A program made the position numbers and the translations under genes. Shown here in pieces: positions 8,054 to 14,011 of a stretch of 16,111 nt of DNA. The DNA comes from Bacteroidota bacterium (GTDB lineage Bacteria; Bacteroidota; Bacteroidia; Bacteroidales; Prolixibacteraceae), in assembly GCA_030706665.1 (NCBI GenBank), contig JAUZOB010000038.1:1-16111 (forward strand), given 5' to 3'. The notes beneath the pieces were generated by a model, which had not been told where the DNA came from, made no database searches, and saw only the letters and a program-made list of their open reading frames with translations. Each line of letters starts with the position of its first letter. The first letter of the stretch is position 1.

Positions 8054-9000
8054 TGAAACATCAAGATCTTTCAAAATTAGTTTTTATTCTATTGGCTATT
8101 ATTTGTCTTACGCCATGGATTGATTCAACATTGGCACTGCTCATGGGAATCCTTCTATCTTTTATATTAGGAAATCCCTTTCAATCCTTTACAAAGACAG
8201 CGACACAGAAACTTTTACAGATTTCAATAATCGGACTGGGATTTAGCATCAATCTGAATGATGCGATAAAAGCCGGGACAGACGGTATTATCCTGATGAT
8301 TGTAAGCATTAGCTCGACTCTAATAATTGGGACACTCTTAAGTCGATTGTTTAAAGTTGACAGGAAAACTGCACATTTAATCTCTTCCGGAACTGCTATT
8401 TGTGGAGGTAGTGCTATTGCAGCCATGGCTCCTGCCATTCAGGCAAAGAGCAGTCAGATCTCAGTATCATTAGGAGTTGTCTTTTTACTGAATAGTGTTG
8501 CCCTCTTCCTTTTCCCAAACCTGGGTCATTTATTTCATTTAAATGAACATCAGTTTGGATTATGGGCTGCAACAGCAATACATGACACAAGTTCTGTTGT
8601 AGGTGCAGCAGGTAAATACGGTAATATTGCCCTTACCACAGCAACAACCGTAAAACTGACCCGGGCACTTTGGATTATTCCTCTTACTTTAATTTCAGGC
8701 TATTTCTTCCGAAACAATTCCAGAAAGGTAAAACTCCCCTATTTCATTTTTCTTTTCTTTCTGGCAATCTTACTGGGAAGTTTTATCGGGAATAACAACA
8801 TAATCTTTCATTCACTCTCTGCAATAGCGAAAAAAGGATTAGTTGTCACATTATTCCTGATCGGCACCAACCTTTCACCTGCAGATCTTAAGGAAGTTGG
8901 AACCAAGCCTTTAATGATGGGAATTACTCTTTGGATCGCAGTCTCAATACTGACATTCACAATGATAATGGGACTGCCTTATTTCTTGAATATAAAGTAG
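8053..9000 (+). CDS. yeiH: YeiH-family putative sulfate/anion exporter
   Basis: This is an integral membrane protein of the YeiH/UPF0324 family, often annotated as a putative sulfate exporter. About ten hydrophobic segments are visible. The hallmark sequences are present: TAICGGSAIAAMAPAI, in which the Cys-Gly-Gly-Ser lies in a re-entrant-type loop, and WAATAIHDTSSVVGAA followed by ATTVKLTRALWIIP. From ATG 8053 the protein is 315 aa. A longer reading from TTG 8017 adds 12 residues, MNQWIFVTKNCD, that look unlike a membrane N-terminus and would translate the inverted repeat, so ATG 8053 is preferred. Its 3' end overlaps the convergent DUF486 gene by 22 bp. Transport substrate is not proven for the family; the LysR gene upstream is a likely regulator. 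Confidence 0.92.
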   Translation: MKHQDLSKLVFILLAIICLTPWIDSTLALLMGILLSFILGNPFQSFTKTATQKLLQISIIGLGFSINLNDAIKAGTDGIILMIVSISSTLIIGTLLSRLFKVDRKTAHLISSGTAICGGSAIAAMAPAIQAKSSQISVSLGVVFLLNSVALFLFPNLGHLFHLNEHQFGLWAATAIHDTSSVVGAAGKYGNIALTTATTVKLTRALWIIPLTLISGYFFRNNSRKVKLPYFIFLFFLAILLGSFIGNNNIIFHSLSAIAKKGLVVTLFLIGTNLSPADLKEVGTKPLMMGITLWIAVSILTFTMIMGLPYFLNIK

Positions 9001-9350
9001 ACTGCCAGAATCATGAAAAACATGCCAATAAAATGATTCATCTTTAGAGTTTCTGTTTTGAAAAGCATTACAGAAACCAAAATAAAGACGGACAGAGAAA
9101 CAACTTCCTGTATAATTTTCAATTCTATTAATGAAAAAGGCCCTCCATTTTCACGAAAACCAATTCGGTTTGCCGGAACCTGAAAGAAATACTCGAAAAG
9201 AGCAATACCCCAACTTATCAAAACAATACTGACCAATCCAAGGTTTTCGGTTAATTTCATCTCTTTAAACTTCAAGTGTCCATACCAGGCAAAAGTCATA
9301 AATGTGTTCGATAACATTAAAAGAAAGATTGTTAATGTACCTTTCAACAT
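8979..9350 (-). CDS. DMT-family small membrane protein (DUF486)
   Basis: This is a 123-residue membrane protein with four hydrophobic helices, matching the DUF486 family of small drug/metabolite-transporter-like proteins. Recognisable features are FMTFAWYGHLKFK near residues 18-30, SWGIALFEYFFQVPANRIG, which is the most conserved family segment, and SLIELKIIQEVVSLSVF in the third helix. Length and helix count agree with the family. It is convergent with yeiH and shares 22 bp at the 3' ends, so transcription of each can run antisense to the other's end. A -7-like element (TAATTTTG on the minus strand, 9374-9381) lies 24 nt before the ATG, without a good -33 match. Function and substrate are unknown. 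Confidence 0.9.
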   Translation of the reverse strand: MLKGTLTIFLLMLSNTFMTFAWYGHLKFKEMKLTENLGLVSIVLISWGIALFEYFFQVPANRIGFRENGGPFSLIELKIIQEVVSLSVFILVSVMLFKTETLKMNHFIGMFFMILAVYFIFKK

Positions 9351-9373
9351 AACTATTCAATATTTTTTGCGTA

Positions 9374-9381
9374 CAAAATTA
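9374..9381 (-). promoter_or_regulatory. Candidate -7 element for the DUF486 gene
   Basis: Read on the minus strand this is TAATTTTG, a perfect TAnnTTTG. No TTG lies about 20 nt upstream. The start of transcription would give a leader of under 20 nt. The same octamer recurs at 9462-9469 on the minus strand. Confidence 0.35.
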
Positions 9382-9479
9382 AAAAATTTCAATAGCGTTA
9401 TCCTATGTTTTTTAATTGGAAAACAAATCATTAATCATTTATTATGCATAAATTTAAACTACAAAATTAATCTTGCGAA

Positions 9480-9510
9480 TTGACTTTTTTTGAAAAAAAT
9501 TTTACATTTA
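9480..9510 (+). promoter_or_regulatory. Candidate Bacteroidota promoter for the 65-residue protein
   Basis: TTG at 9480-9482, a 20-nt spacer and TACATTTA at 9503-9510 fit the Bacteroidota promoter form, with one departure at the final base. The leader to ATG 9567 would be about 50 nt. Confidence 0.55.
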
Positions 9511-9566
9511 CGCAGGATGTTAATAACGGAGTAATTTAATTTTTTAGATTAAACGCTTGATTAAAA

Positions 9567-9764
9567 ATGAAAGCGAAAAAACCTATCAGAAGAGATTTTG
9601 GGAACGATTTCGATGACATGAAACCCAAAAGTGTAAGTCGTAGTAAACAACCGTCAAGTGACAAAAAAAGCAATCGTAAACTTTCGATTTACGATGATTT
9701 CGATGATGAAAGCGGAAATTATGAAATCGATAATGATTTAAGAGGTTACGACGATAATCTCTAA
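9567..9764 (+). CDS. Small charged hypothetical protein, 65 aa
   Basis: I do not recognise a named family. The protein is strongly charged with a basic Lys/Arg/Ser-rich first half (RRDFGNDFDDMKPKSVSRSK) and an acidic Asp-rich second half, and few hydrophobic residues, so it is probably disordered. Two DFDD motifs occur, and the coding DNA repeats GATTTCGATGA at 9606-9616 and 9696-9706. It has no signal peptide, membrane segment or cysteines. That it is a real gene is supported by its own promoter (9480-9510), good ATG, and a strong terminator 34 bp after the stop. Similar short D/K-rich proteins occur in Bacteroidota as unnamed conserved proteins; a nucleic-acid or ribosome-associated role is only a guess. 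Confidence 0.72.
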   Translation: MKAKKPIRRDFGNDFDDMKPKSVSRSKQPSSDKKSNRKLSIYDDFDDESGNYEIDNDLRGYDDNL

Positions 9765-9798
9765 GCTTGCTATTCTTCCCTTCTCTGATTCAAAAAAT

Positions 9799-9838
9799 AA
9801 AGCTATTAAAATGAGTTTGGCTTCATTTTAATAGCTTT
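9799..9838. terminator. Bidirectional intrinsic terminator
   Basis: The 16-nt arms AAAGCTATTAAAATGA (9799-9814) and TCATTTTAATAGCTTT (9823-9838) are perfect reverse complements around an 8-nt loop, with A-rich and T-rich flanks on the two sides. It lies between the convergent small-protein gene and the DUF218 gene and can serve both. Confidence 0.88.
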
Positions 9839-9854
9839 TATATATTATGTATAA

Positions 9855-10607
9855 TTATATCCAACCTTTAATAAAGTAATAATTTAGAGCCATTATTTCT
9901 CTACCTACTTTAAGTTCATAGTCCAATTGCATCCAAAAGTTATAACGGACTTTTATACTATTTCCGAACTTCAGGAAAGAGAGCTTATTTCCTCCCAGCT
10001 TTTTCTGATCGATGCTGAGGTTCGATTCTAACTCTTTTTCAAATGCAGGGAGTCCGGCCACTTCTCTAAACCCTACTTTTTGAAAGCAAAGCACCGCTCT
10101 TCGCATATGCTCGGGTGAAGTAATCAGCATGATTTTCTTCCTTGAATAGACACTATGCATTTTATTCCGTACTTCAAGAGCCTCCTGGCGTGTATTTACT
10201 CCTCTGTTTTCTACATAAAGCCGTTCCGATTTAACACCCCATTTTTCCAGCTCATAGAGAGTCTTGCTGATTGTACTTTCTTTATCAACCGTATCACCGG
10301 GAATACTTATGATGATCCTGGCTTCCGGAAATTCTTTGGCAGCTTCTTTAACATACCACATCCGCATTAACGACCCCTCTCCGGGAACCCCTCCAGATCC
10401 GAGCATTATAAGATATTGCGGATTCTCCATCTGCCCTGCATTACTGGTCCCCATCCATTTATAGAGCCAAAACGGAAGCGGAGTAAAAGCAATCAGGAGA
10501 CTGAATATAGCAACTCCGCCCATCCACAAGAATGTCAGTCGTGCTATTTTCCTCCCCCACTCTGAGGCTTTACCTTTGATATTCAATTTATTCCTACCCT
10601 TTACCAT
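9855..10607 (-). CDS. YdcF/SanA-like DUF218 protein with N-terminal membrane anchor
   Basis: This 250-residue protein has a hydrophobic N-terminal helix (about residues 24-50, FLWMGGVAIFSLLIAFTP) after a basic start, then a DUF218 domain (about 60-205). The domain signatures are YLIMLGSGG at the first strand, MRMWYVKEAAKEFPEARIIIS, STISKTLYELEKWGVKSERLYVEN, and RGVNTRQEALEVRNKM, the conserved N-T-x-E/Q-E-A segment. ITSPEHMRRAVLCFQKVGF follows, which contains the T/S-S..H.RRA motif. DUF218 proteins (YdcF, SanA, ElyC) are tied to envelope integrity and peptidoglycan or undecaprenyl metabolism, though the chemistry is undefined. Residues 206-250 form a C-terminal tail ending in a hydrophobic stretch. 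It has a strong promoter match at 10624-10654 and shares the divergent spacer with the DUF554 gene. Confidence 0.86.
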   Translation of the reverse strand: MVKGRNKLNIKGKASEWGRKIARLTFLWMGGVAIFSLLIAFTPLPFWLYKWMGTSNAGQMENPQYLIMLGSGGVPGEGSLMRMWYVKEAAKEFPEARIIISIPGDTVDKESTISKTLYELEKWGVKSERLYVENRGVNTRQEALEVRNKMHSVYSRKKIMLITSPEHMRRAVLCFQKVGFREVAGLPAFEKELESNLSIDQKKLGGNKLSFLKFGNSIKVRYNFWMQLDYELKVGREIMALNYYFIKGWI

Positions 10608-10623
10608 CTCAAATAATTTTATG

Positions 10624-10654
10624 CAAAATTATAAATTATCCATAGAATGGACAA
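10624..10654 (-). promoter_or_regulatory. Strong Bacteroidota promoter for the DUF218 gene
   Basis: On the minus strand: TTG (10654-10652), a 20-nt spacer, then TAATTTTG (10631-10624), a perfect TAnnTTTG. The ATG is at 10607, which gives a leader of only about 10 nt. This is the best promoter match in the window. Confidence 0.65.
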
Positions 10655-10687
10655 TGTTACAGAGAACAAAGCATCGCCATTTTTATA

Positions 10688-10695
10688 TATATTTG
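10688..10695 (+). promoter_or_regulatory. -7-like element just before the DUF554 start
   Basis: TATATTTG is a perfect TAnnTTTG that ends 7 bases before the ATG at 10703. If used, the transcript would start at or within a couple of bases of the ATG, i.e. be leaderless. No TTG lies 20 nt upstream, so the call is tentative. Confidence 0.35.
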
Positions 10696-10702
10696 CAAAC
10701 AT

Positions 10703-11392
10703 ATGATACTAACCGGAACACTTGTAAATGCAGCTACGGTTCTGACTGGAAGTCTGACCGGCTATTATTTTCATTCCCGTTTACCCAAACGAATGATTAA
10801 CTCTGTTATTCAGGGAATGGGGATAATCACATTGTTCATCGGCTTCACCATGGCAATGAAATCAAATCAGCTTCTGATTGTTTTGGTTAGTTTGGTTATA
10901 GGTACAATATTGGGAGAATGGTGGGATATCGATCACCAGATGGAACGATTTACGGCTTGGATGAAAACCCGGTTAAAGTTTAAAAACGAAAAGTTCTCCG
11001 ATGGATTTATTACCTCATTCCTTCTTTTTTGCATGGGATCAATGTCGCTTCTAGGAGCAATCGAGGACGGATTAGGGAATGAGCCAAAGCTTTTATTTAC
11101 GAAAGCTGTCATGGACGGAGTTTCTTCCATTGCACTTGCATCTGCATTGGGAATCTCTGTGGCCTTTTCAATTATCCCTCTGTTCATTTATCAGGGAGCC
11201 ATTACTTTGCTGACAATGTTCATCGGGAATCAATTCTCGCCGGAGATAATAAATGAAATGACCGGTGTCGGAGGAATTATACTGATTGGAATGGGATTGA
11301 ATATCATTGGACTAACTAAAATAAAAGTCATTAACATGATTCCGGCATTAGTTGTCGCTATTATAATTGCTTACTTTTATATCAAACATTAA
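10703..11392 (+). CDS. DUF554 family membrane protein (YdfK/YqgA-like)
   Basis: This is a 229-residue polytopic membrane protein of the DUF554 family. The start, ILTGTLVNAATVLTGSLTGYYF, with its Gly-rich first helix, and the later FLLFCMGSMSLLGAIEDGLGN and KAVMDGVSSIALASALGISVAFS segments are diagnostic. About seven hydrophobic segments are visible. It starts at ATG 10703, and a -7-like element sits directly before it. The next gene begins 11 bp after its TAA stop and depends on a TTG start, so the two are probably translated from one mRNA. The family's function is not established. Position at the head of an amino-sugar recycling operon suggests a link to envelope precursors, which is only inference. 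Confidence 0.9.
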   Translation: MILTGTLVNAATVLTGSLTGYYFHSRLPKRMINSVIQGMGIITLFIGFTMAMKSNQLLIVLVSLVIGTILGEWWDIDHQMERFTAWMKTRLKFKNEKFSDGFITSFLLFCMGSMSLLGAIEDGLGNEPKLLFTKAVMDGVSSIALASALGISVAFSIIPLFIYQGAITLLTMFIGNQFSPEIINEMTGVGGIILIGMGLNIIGLTKIKVINMIPALVVAIIIAYFYIKH

Positions 11393-11403
11393 AACAGTAC
11401 ACG

Positions 11404-12846
11404 TTGAAAGAAAATATTAAAAAACGGATTATAGCACTTTACGAATCTTGTTTTAATGAAAAACCTGAAAGTGTTGAAATACTACCGGCTTCCGGTTCAT
11501 ATCGCGAATATTGTCGACTGATAAATAAAAACCATGTCTGCATCGGAGCATGGAATACTGACCTGAAAGAAAACAAGGCATTTATCAGTTTTGCTCAACA
11601 TCTGAAGCGTAAAGGACTGAATGTTCCTGAAATATTAGCCATTGGTGCTCCTGCGGATATCTATCTTCAGGAAGATCTCGGTAATACAACCTTATTTGAC
11701 TATCTCACACAGACTAGAGAGAAAGAGGGATTTACTGACGATATCACAAATTGGTATAAAAAAGTACTGAAACAGCTTCCCGGCATTCAAATAACCGGAG
11801 CACAAGATATTGATTGGTCCTGCTGCTATCCGCGTGACGCATTTGACCGTCAGTCCATGATGTGGGATCTCAATTATTTCAAGTATTACTTTTTAAAACT
11901 GGCAAAGATTCCCTTTGATGAACAGGCATTGGAAGATGATTTCCAGACCTTCACCAACTATCTGCTGGGAGCAGGACTGGATTACTTCCTATATCGTGAT
12001 TTCCAGTCACGCAATATCATGCTCGTCGGAGATGCTCCATACTTTATCGACTTTCAGGGAGGAAGAAAAGGCCCGCTGCAATATGACCTTGCATCGCTTC
12101 TTTTCGATGCGAAGGCAGACTTGCCCTCTCAAGTCAGAGAAGAATTGCTGGAATACTATCTCGATTGTCTCAGTGAATATATTTCCGTTGACCGGCAACA
12201 GTTCCGTCAATATTACTACGGCTATGTCATTATCCGCATCATGCAGGCAATGGGAGCTTACGGATTCCGTGGATTTTATGAAAAGAAAGAACATTTCCTT
12301 AAAAGTATTCCATTTGCGCTAAATAATCTTTCCGAATTACTTAAAACAATCGATATTCCGGTAAAAATACCTGAACTTTTAAAAGTACTTAAAGACGTTA
12401 CGGAATCAGAATTTTTAAGAAGCATCGGACAAGCAGAAAAGAACAAGCTGACCGTAAGAATTACAAGCTTTTCCTATAAGAAAGGAATTCCCAAAGACCA
12501 TTCAGGCAATGGAGGCGGATTCGTTTTTGATTGCAGGGCGATTCATAATCCGGGAAGATATACCGAATATAAAACACTTACCGGTAAAGACGAAGCAGTA
12601 AAAGAATTTCTTCTGAACAACTCCGAAATCGAGGAATTCCTGACCCCTGTATTTCACCTTGTAGAACAATCCGTCCGCAAATACCTGGAACGCGGATTCA
12701 CTAACCTCTGTGTCAATTTCGGTTGTACCGGAGGACAGCATCGTTCTGTATATTCAGCAGAGCGGTTGGCAACACATTTACGCAACAATTTCCCTGTTAA
12801 CGTTGTTCTTTATCATAGGGAGCAGGACCCTGCCCGACAATCGTAA
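11404..12846 (+). CDS. amgK: AmgK-like anomeric sugar kinase fused to a RapZ C-terminal domain
   Basis: This is a two-domain cytosolic protein of 480 aa. Residues 1-335 are an aminoglycoside-phosphotransferase-fold kinase: SGSYREYCRL near the start, YLQEDLGNTTLFDYL, the catalytic loop YRDFQSRN (Asp199, Asn204) and the metal loop IDFQG (Asp216), followed by GPLQYDLASLLFDAKADLP. This DFQ...GP..YDL.SLL.DA pattern is typical of AmgK, which phosphorylates MurNAc/GlcNAc at C1. Residues 349-480 match the C-terminal domain of RapZ closely: SFSYKKGIP, FVFDCR, NPGRYTEYKTLTGKD and GCTGGQHRSVY (440-450). In Escherichia coli that domain binds glucosamine-6-phosphate and small RNAs. RapZ's own P-loop N-domain is absent. 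The start is TTG because no ATG precedes the kinase motifs. The adjacent nucleotidyltransferase supports an AmgK-MurU pathway. Confidence 0.85.
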   Translation: MKENIKKRIIALYESCFNEKPESVEILPASGSYREYCRLINKNHVCIGAWNTDLKENKAFISFAQHLKRKGLNVPEILAIGAPADIYLQEDLGNTTLFDYLTQTREKEGFTDDITNWYKKVLKQLPGIQITGAQDIDWSCCYPRDAFDRQSMMWDLNYFKYYFLKLAKIPFDEQALEDDFQTFTNYLLGAGLDYFLYRDFQSRNIMLVGDAPYFIDFQGGRKGPLQYDLASLLFDAKADLPSQVREELLEYYLDCLSEYISVDRQQFRQYYYGYVIIRIMQAMGAYGFRGFYEKKEHFLKSIPFALNNLSELLKTIDIPVKIPELLKVLKDVTESEFLRSIGQAEKNKLTVRITSFSYKKGIPKDHSGNGGGFVFDCRAIHNPGRYTEYKTLTGKDEAVKEFLLNNSEIEEFLTPVFHLVEQSVRKYLERGFTNLCVNFGCTGGQHRSVYSAERLATHLRNNFPVNVVLYHREQDPARQS

Positions 12847-12867
12847 CATTCGATTAAATGAAGGACA

Positions 12868-13002
12868 ATGACAAAGACTCGATGTAAAAAAGAGGATTAT
12901 CAACCTAAAGAGAATCCCAAGTATGTCTGCGAACGATGTGGAAGAAATGCCAATAAGAAAGAAAAGGTTTGTAAACCCAAGAAAGTTCATAAAGCAGATT
13001 AA
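12868..13002 (+). CDS. Four-cysteine small protein, 44 aa (possible zinc ribbon)
   Basis: This short gene runs from ATG 12868 to TAA 13002 between the kinase-RapZ fusion and the nucleotidyltransferase, 21 bp after the former's stop. Cysteines are at 6, 21, 24 and 35, with a knuckle-like YVCERCGR (CxxC) at 19-26, in a lysine-rich chain (KTRCKKEDY... KVCKPKKVHKAD). A Cys4 zinc site is plausible. I know of no named family. Support for it being real: it fills the gap in an operon, has cysteine spacing typical of zinc knuckles, and is followed directly by a terminator-like hairpin. It could bind RNA, given its basic charge, or be a small partner of the RapZ-domain kinase. Both are inference. Confidence 0.68.
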   Translation: MTKTRCKKEDYQPKENPKYVCERCGRNANKKEKVCKPKKVHKAD

Positions 13003-13006
13003 CCTT

Positions 13007-13038
13007 CTCCGGGATTAATATTCCCGGAGGTATTTTTA
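13007..13038 (+). terminator. Terminator/attenuator-like hairpin before the MurU-like gene
   Basis: CTCCGGGA (13007-13014) and TCCCGGAG (13022-13029) are perfect complements around a 7-nt loop, followed by TATTTTTA. It starts 4 bases after the small protein's stop and ends 20 nt before the downstream ATG. It can terminate the operon or let part of the transcripts through to the next gene. A second promoter for the downstream gene is not visible in the 47-bp gap. Confidence 0.7.
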
Positions 13039-13049
13039 TTCCCTATTTC

Positions 13050-13778
13050 ATGAAAGCAATGATCTTCGCTGCCGGTTTAGGCACCAGACTTAAACCGTAT
13101 ACCGAAACCAAACCCAAAGCGCTGGTTGAACTTGCAGGTAAACCGCTATTACAACATTGCATTGAGAATCTTCGAAAATATGGATTCACTGAGTTGGTAA
13201 TCAACGTTCATCACTTTGGAAATCAGATTATAGAATTCCTTGAGAAGAACCATAACTTCGGACTTTCCATCTCTGTTTCAGACGAAAGAGAGTGTTTACT
13301 TGATACCGGCGGAGGTTTAAAAAAAGCAGCACCATTGCTTACAGATAGCGAGCCTGTACTTATTTGCAATGTAGATGTTCTCACCGACCTCAACCTCAAC
13401 ACTCTTATTGAAGACCATAAAAGTCATAATGCTTTAGCGACGCTGGTTGTCCGTCGCAGAGAAACGTCACGGTATCTTCTGTTTGACGATCACCTTTCAT
13501 TAAGAGGCTGGACTAATATTAAAACCGGGGAAGTTAAAGAATCGCTTCCCTTAAACGGAGAAGAACAGCAATTAGCTTTCAGCGGAGTCCACATAGTCAG
13601 CCCTGCCTTCTTTAATCTGATTACCGAAGCAGGTAAGTTCTCCGTGATCGATCTTTACCTCCGACTGGCCAAAGAACATGCAATTCGTGGATATATCGAC
13701 AATAGTCCATTCTGGATCGATCTTGGCAAGCCTGAAGAACTCCACCGTGCTGAAGAGTTATTGAAAGCAAAAAAATAA
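13050..13778 (+). CDS. murU: MurU-like sugar-1-phosphate nucleotidyltransferase
   Basis: This is a soluble 242-residue NDP-sugar pyrophosphorylase-type transferase. The N-terminal NTP-binding signature AAGLGTRLKPYTETKPKAL (residues 7-25) is complete, with Arg13 and Lys23 as the usual catalytic pair. LLDTGGGLKKA (83-93) and CNVDVLTD (Asp109 as metal ligand) follow, and the C-terminal FWIDLGKPEEL carries the second metal Asp. Its short form without a beta-helix acetyltransferase tail and its proximity to an AmgK-like kinase point to MurNAc-1-phosphate uridylyltransferase (MurU), giving UDP-MurNAc. Substrate is inferred from context; a GDP-mannose or dTDP-glucose enzyme cannot be ruled out from sequence alone. 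It lies 47 bp after the small Cys4 gene, with a hairpin between them. Confidence 0.82.
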   Translation: MKAMIFAAGLGTRLKPYTETKPKALVELAGKPLLQHCIENLRKYGFTELVINVHHFGNQIIEFLEKNHNFGLSISVSDERECLLDTGGGLKKAAPLLTDSEPVLICNVDVLTDLNLNTLIEDHKSHNALATLVVRRRETSRYLLFDDHLSLRGWTNIKTGEVKESLPLNGEEQQLAFSGVHIVSPAFFNLITEAGKFSVIDLYLRLAKEHAIRGYIDNSPFWIDLGKPEELHRAEELLKAKK

Positions 13779-13949
13779 TTTGCATACAGGTAACTCTTAC
13801 GAATCAGTGCTTCATCATCAATTCAGACAATAAAAAAACCGGATACAGAGCCTAAGTGTTAAATCAGTAAGTATGGTGGCAAAGAGATGAAACATTACAA
13901 TTCTTATTATTTTCACCTCCACCGTAAACTATTCTTTATTCTTCATACA

Positions 13950-13983
13950 AAATCCCGACGAAGTTTATTCTTCATCGGGATTT
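13950..13983 (-). terminator. Intrinsic terminator of the yceI-porin operon
   Basis: The arms AAATCCCGACGAAG (13950-13963) and CTTCATCGGGATTT (13970-13983) pair around a 6-nt loop. The single mismatch on the plus strand is a G-U pair on the minus-strand RNA, and a TTTT run follows on that strand, so it suits the outer-membrane protein gene at 14012. It may also stop plus-strand transcripts from the MurU-like gene. The rest of the 233-bp spacer shows nothing. Confidence 0.85.
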
Positions 13984-14011
13984 ATATTCTACGAGCCTCA
14001 ACACCTGATTT

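Noticed and set aside
11915..12322. Long shifted-frame ORFs on both strands inside the kinase
   Set aside because: They are shadows of the kinase frame, which carries the motifs throughout without a break.
12778..12990. A 70-residue minus-strand frame opposite the small Cys4 gene
   Set aside because: It runs antisense to the end of the RapZ domain and to the small gene. Its sequence is hydrophobic and Phe/Ile-rich as expected from reversed Lys/Asn codons.
13779..13949. Short ORFs on both strands after the MurU-like gene (for example a 33-residue one on the minus strand)
   Set aside because: Composition is random-looking, with no start context and no recognisable motif.
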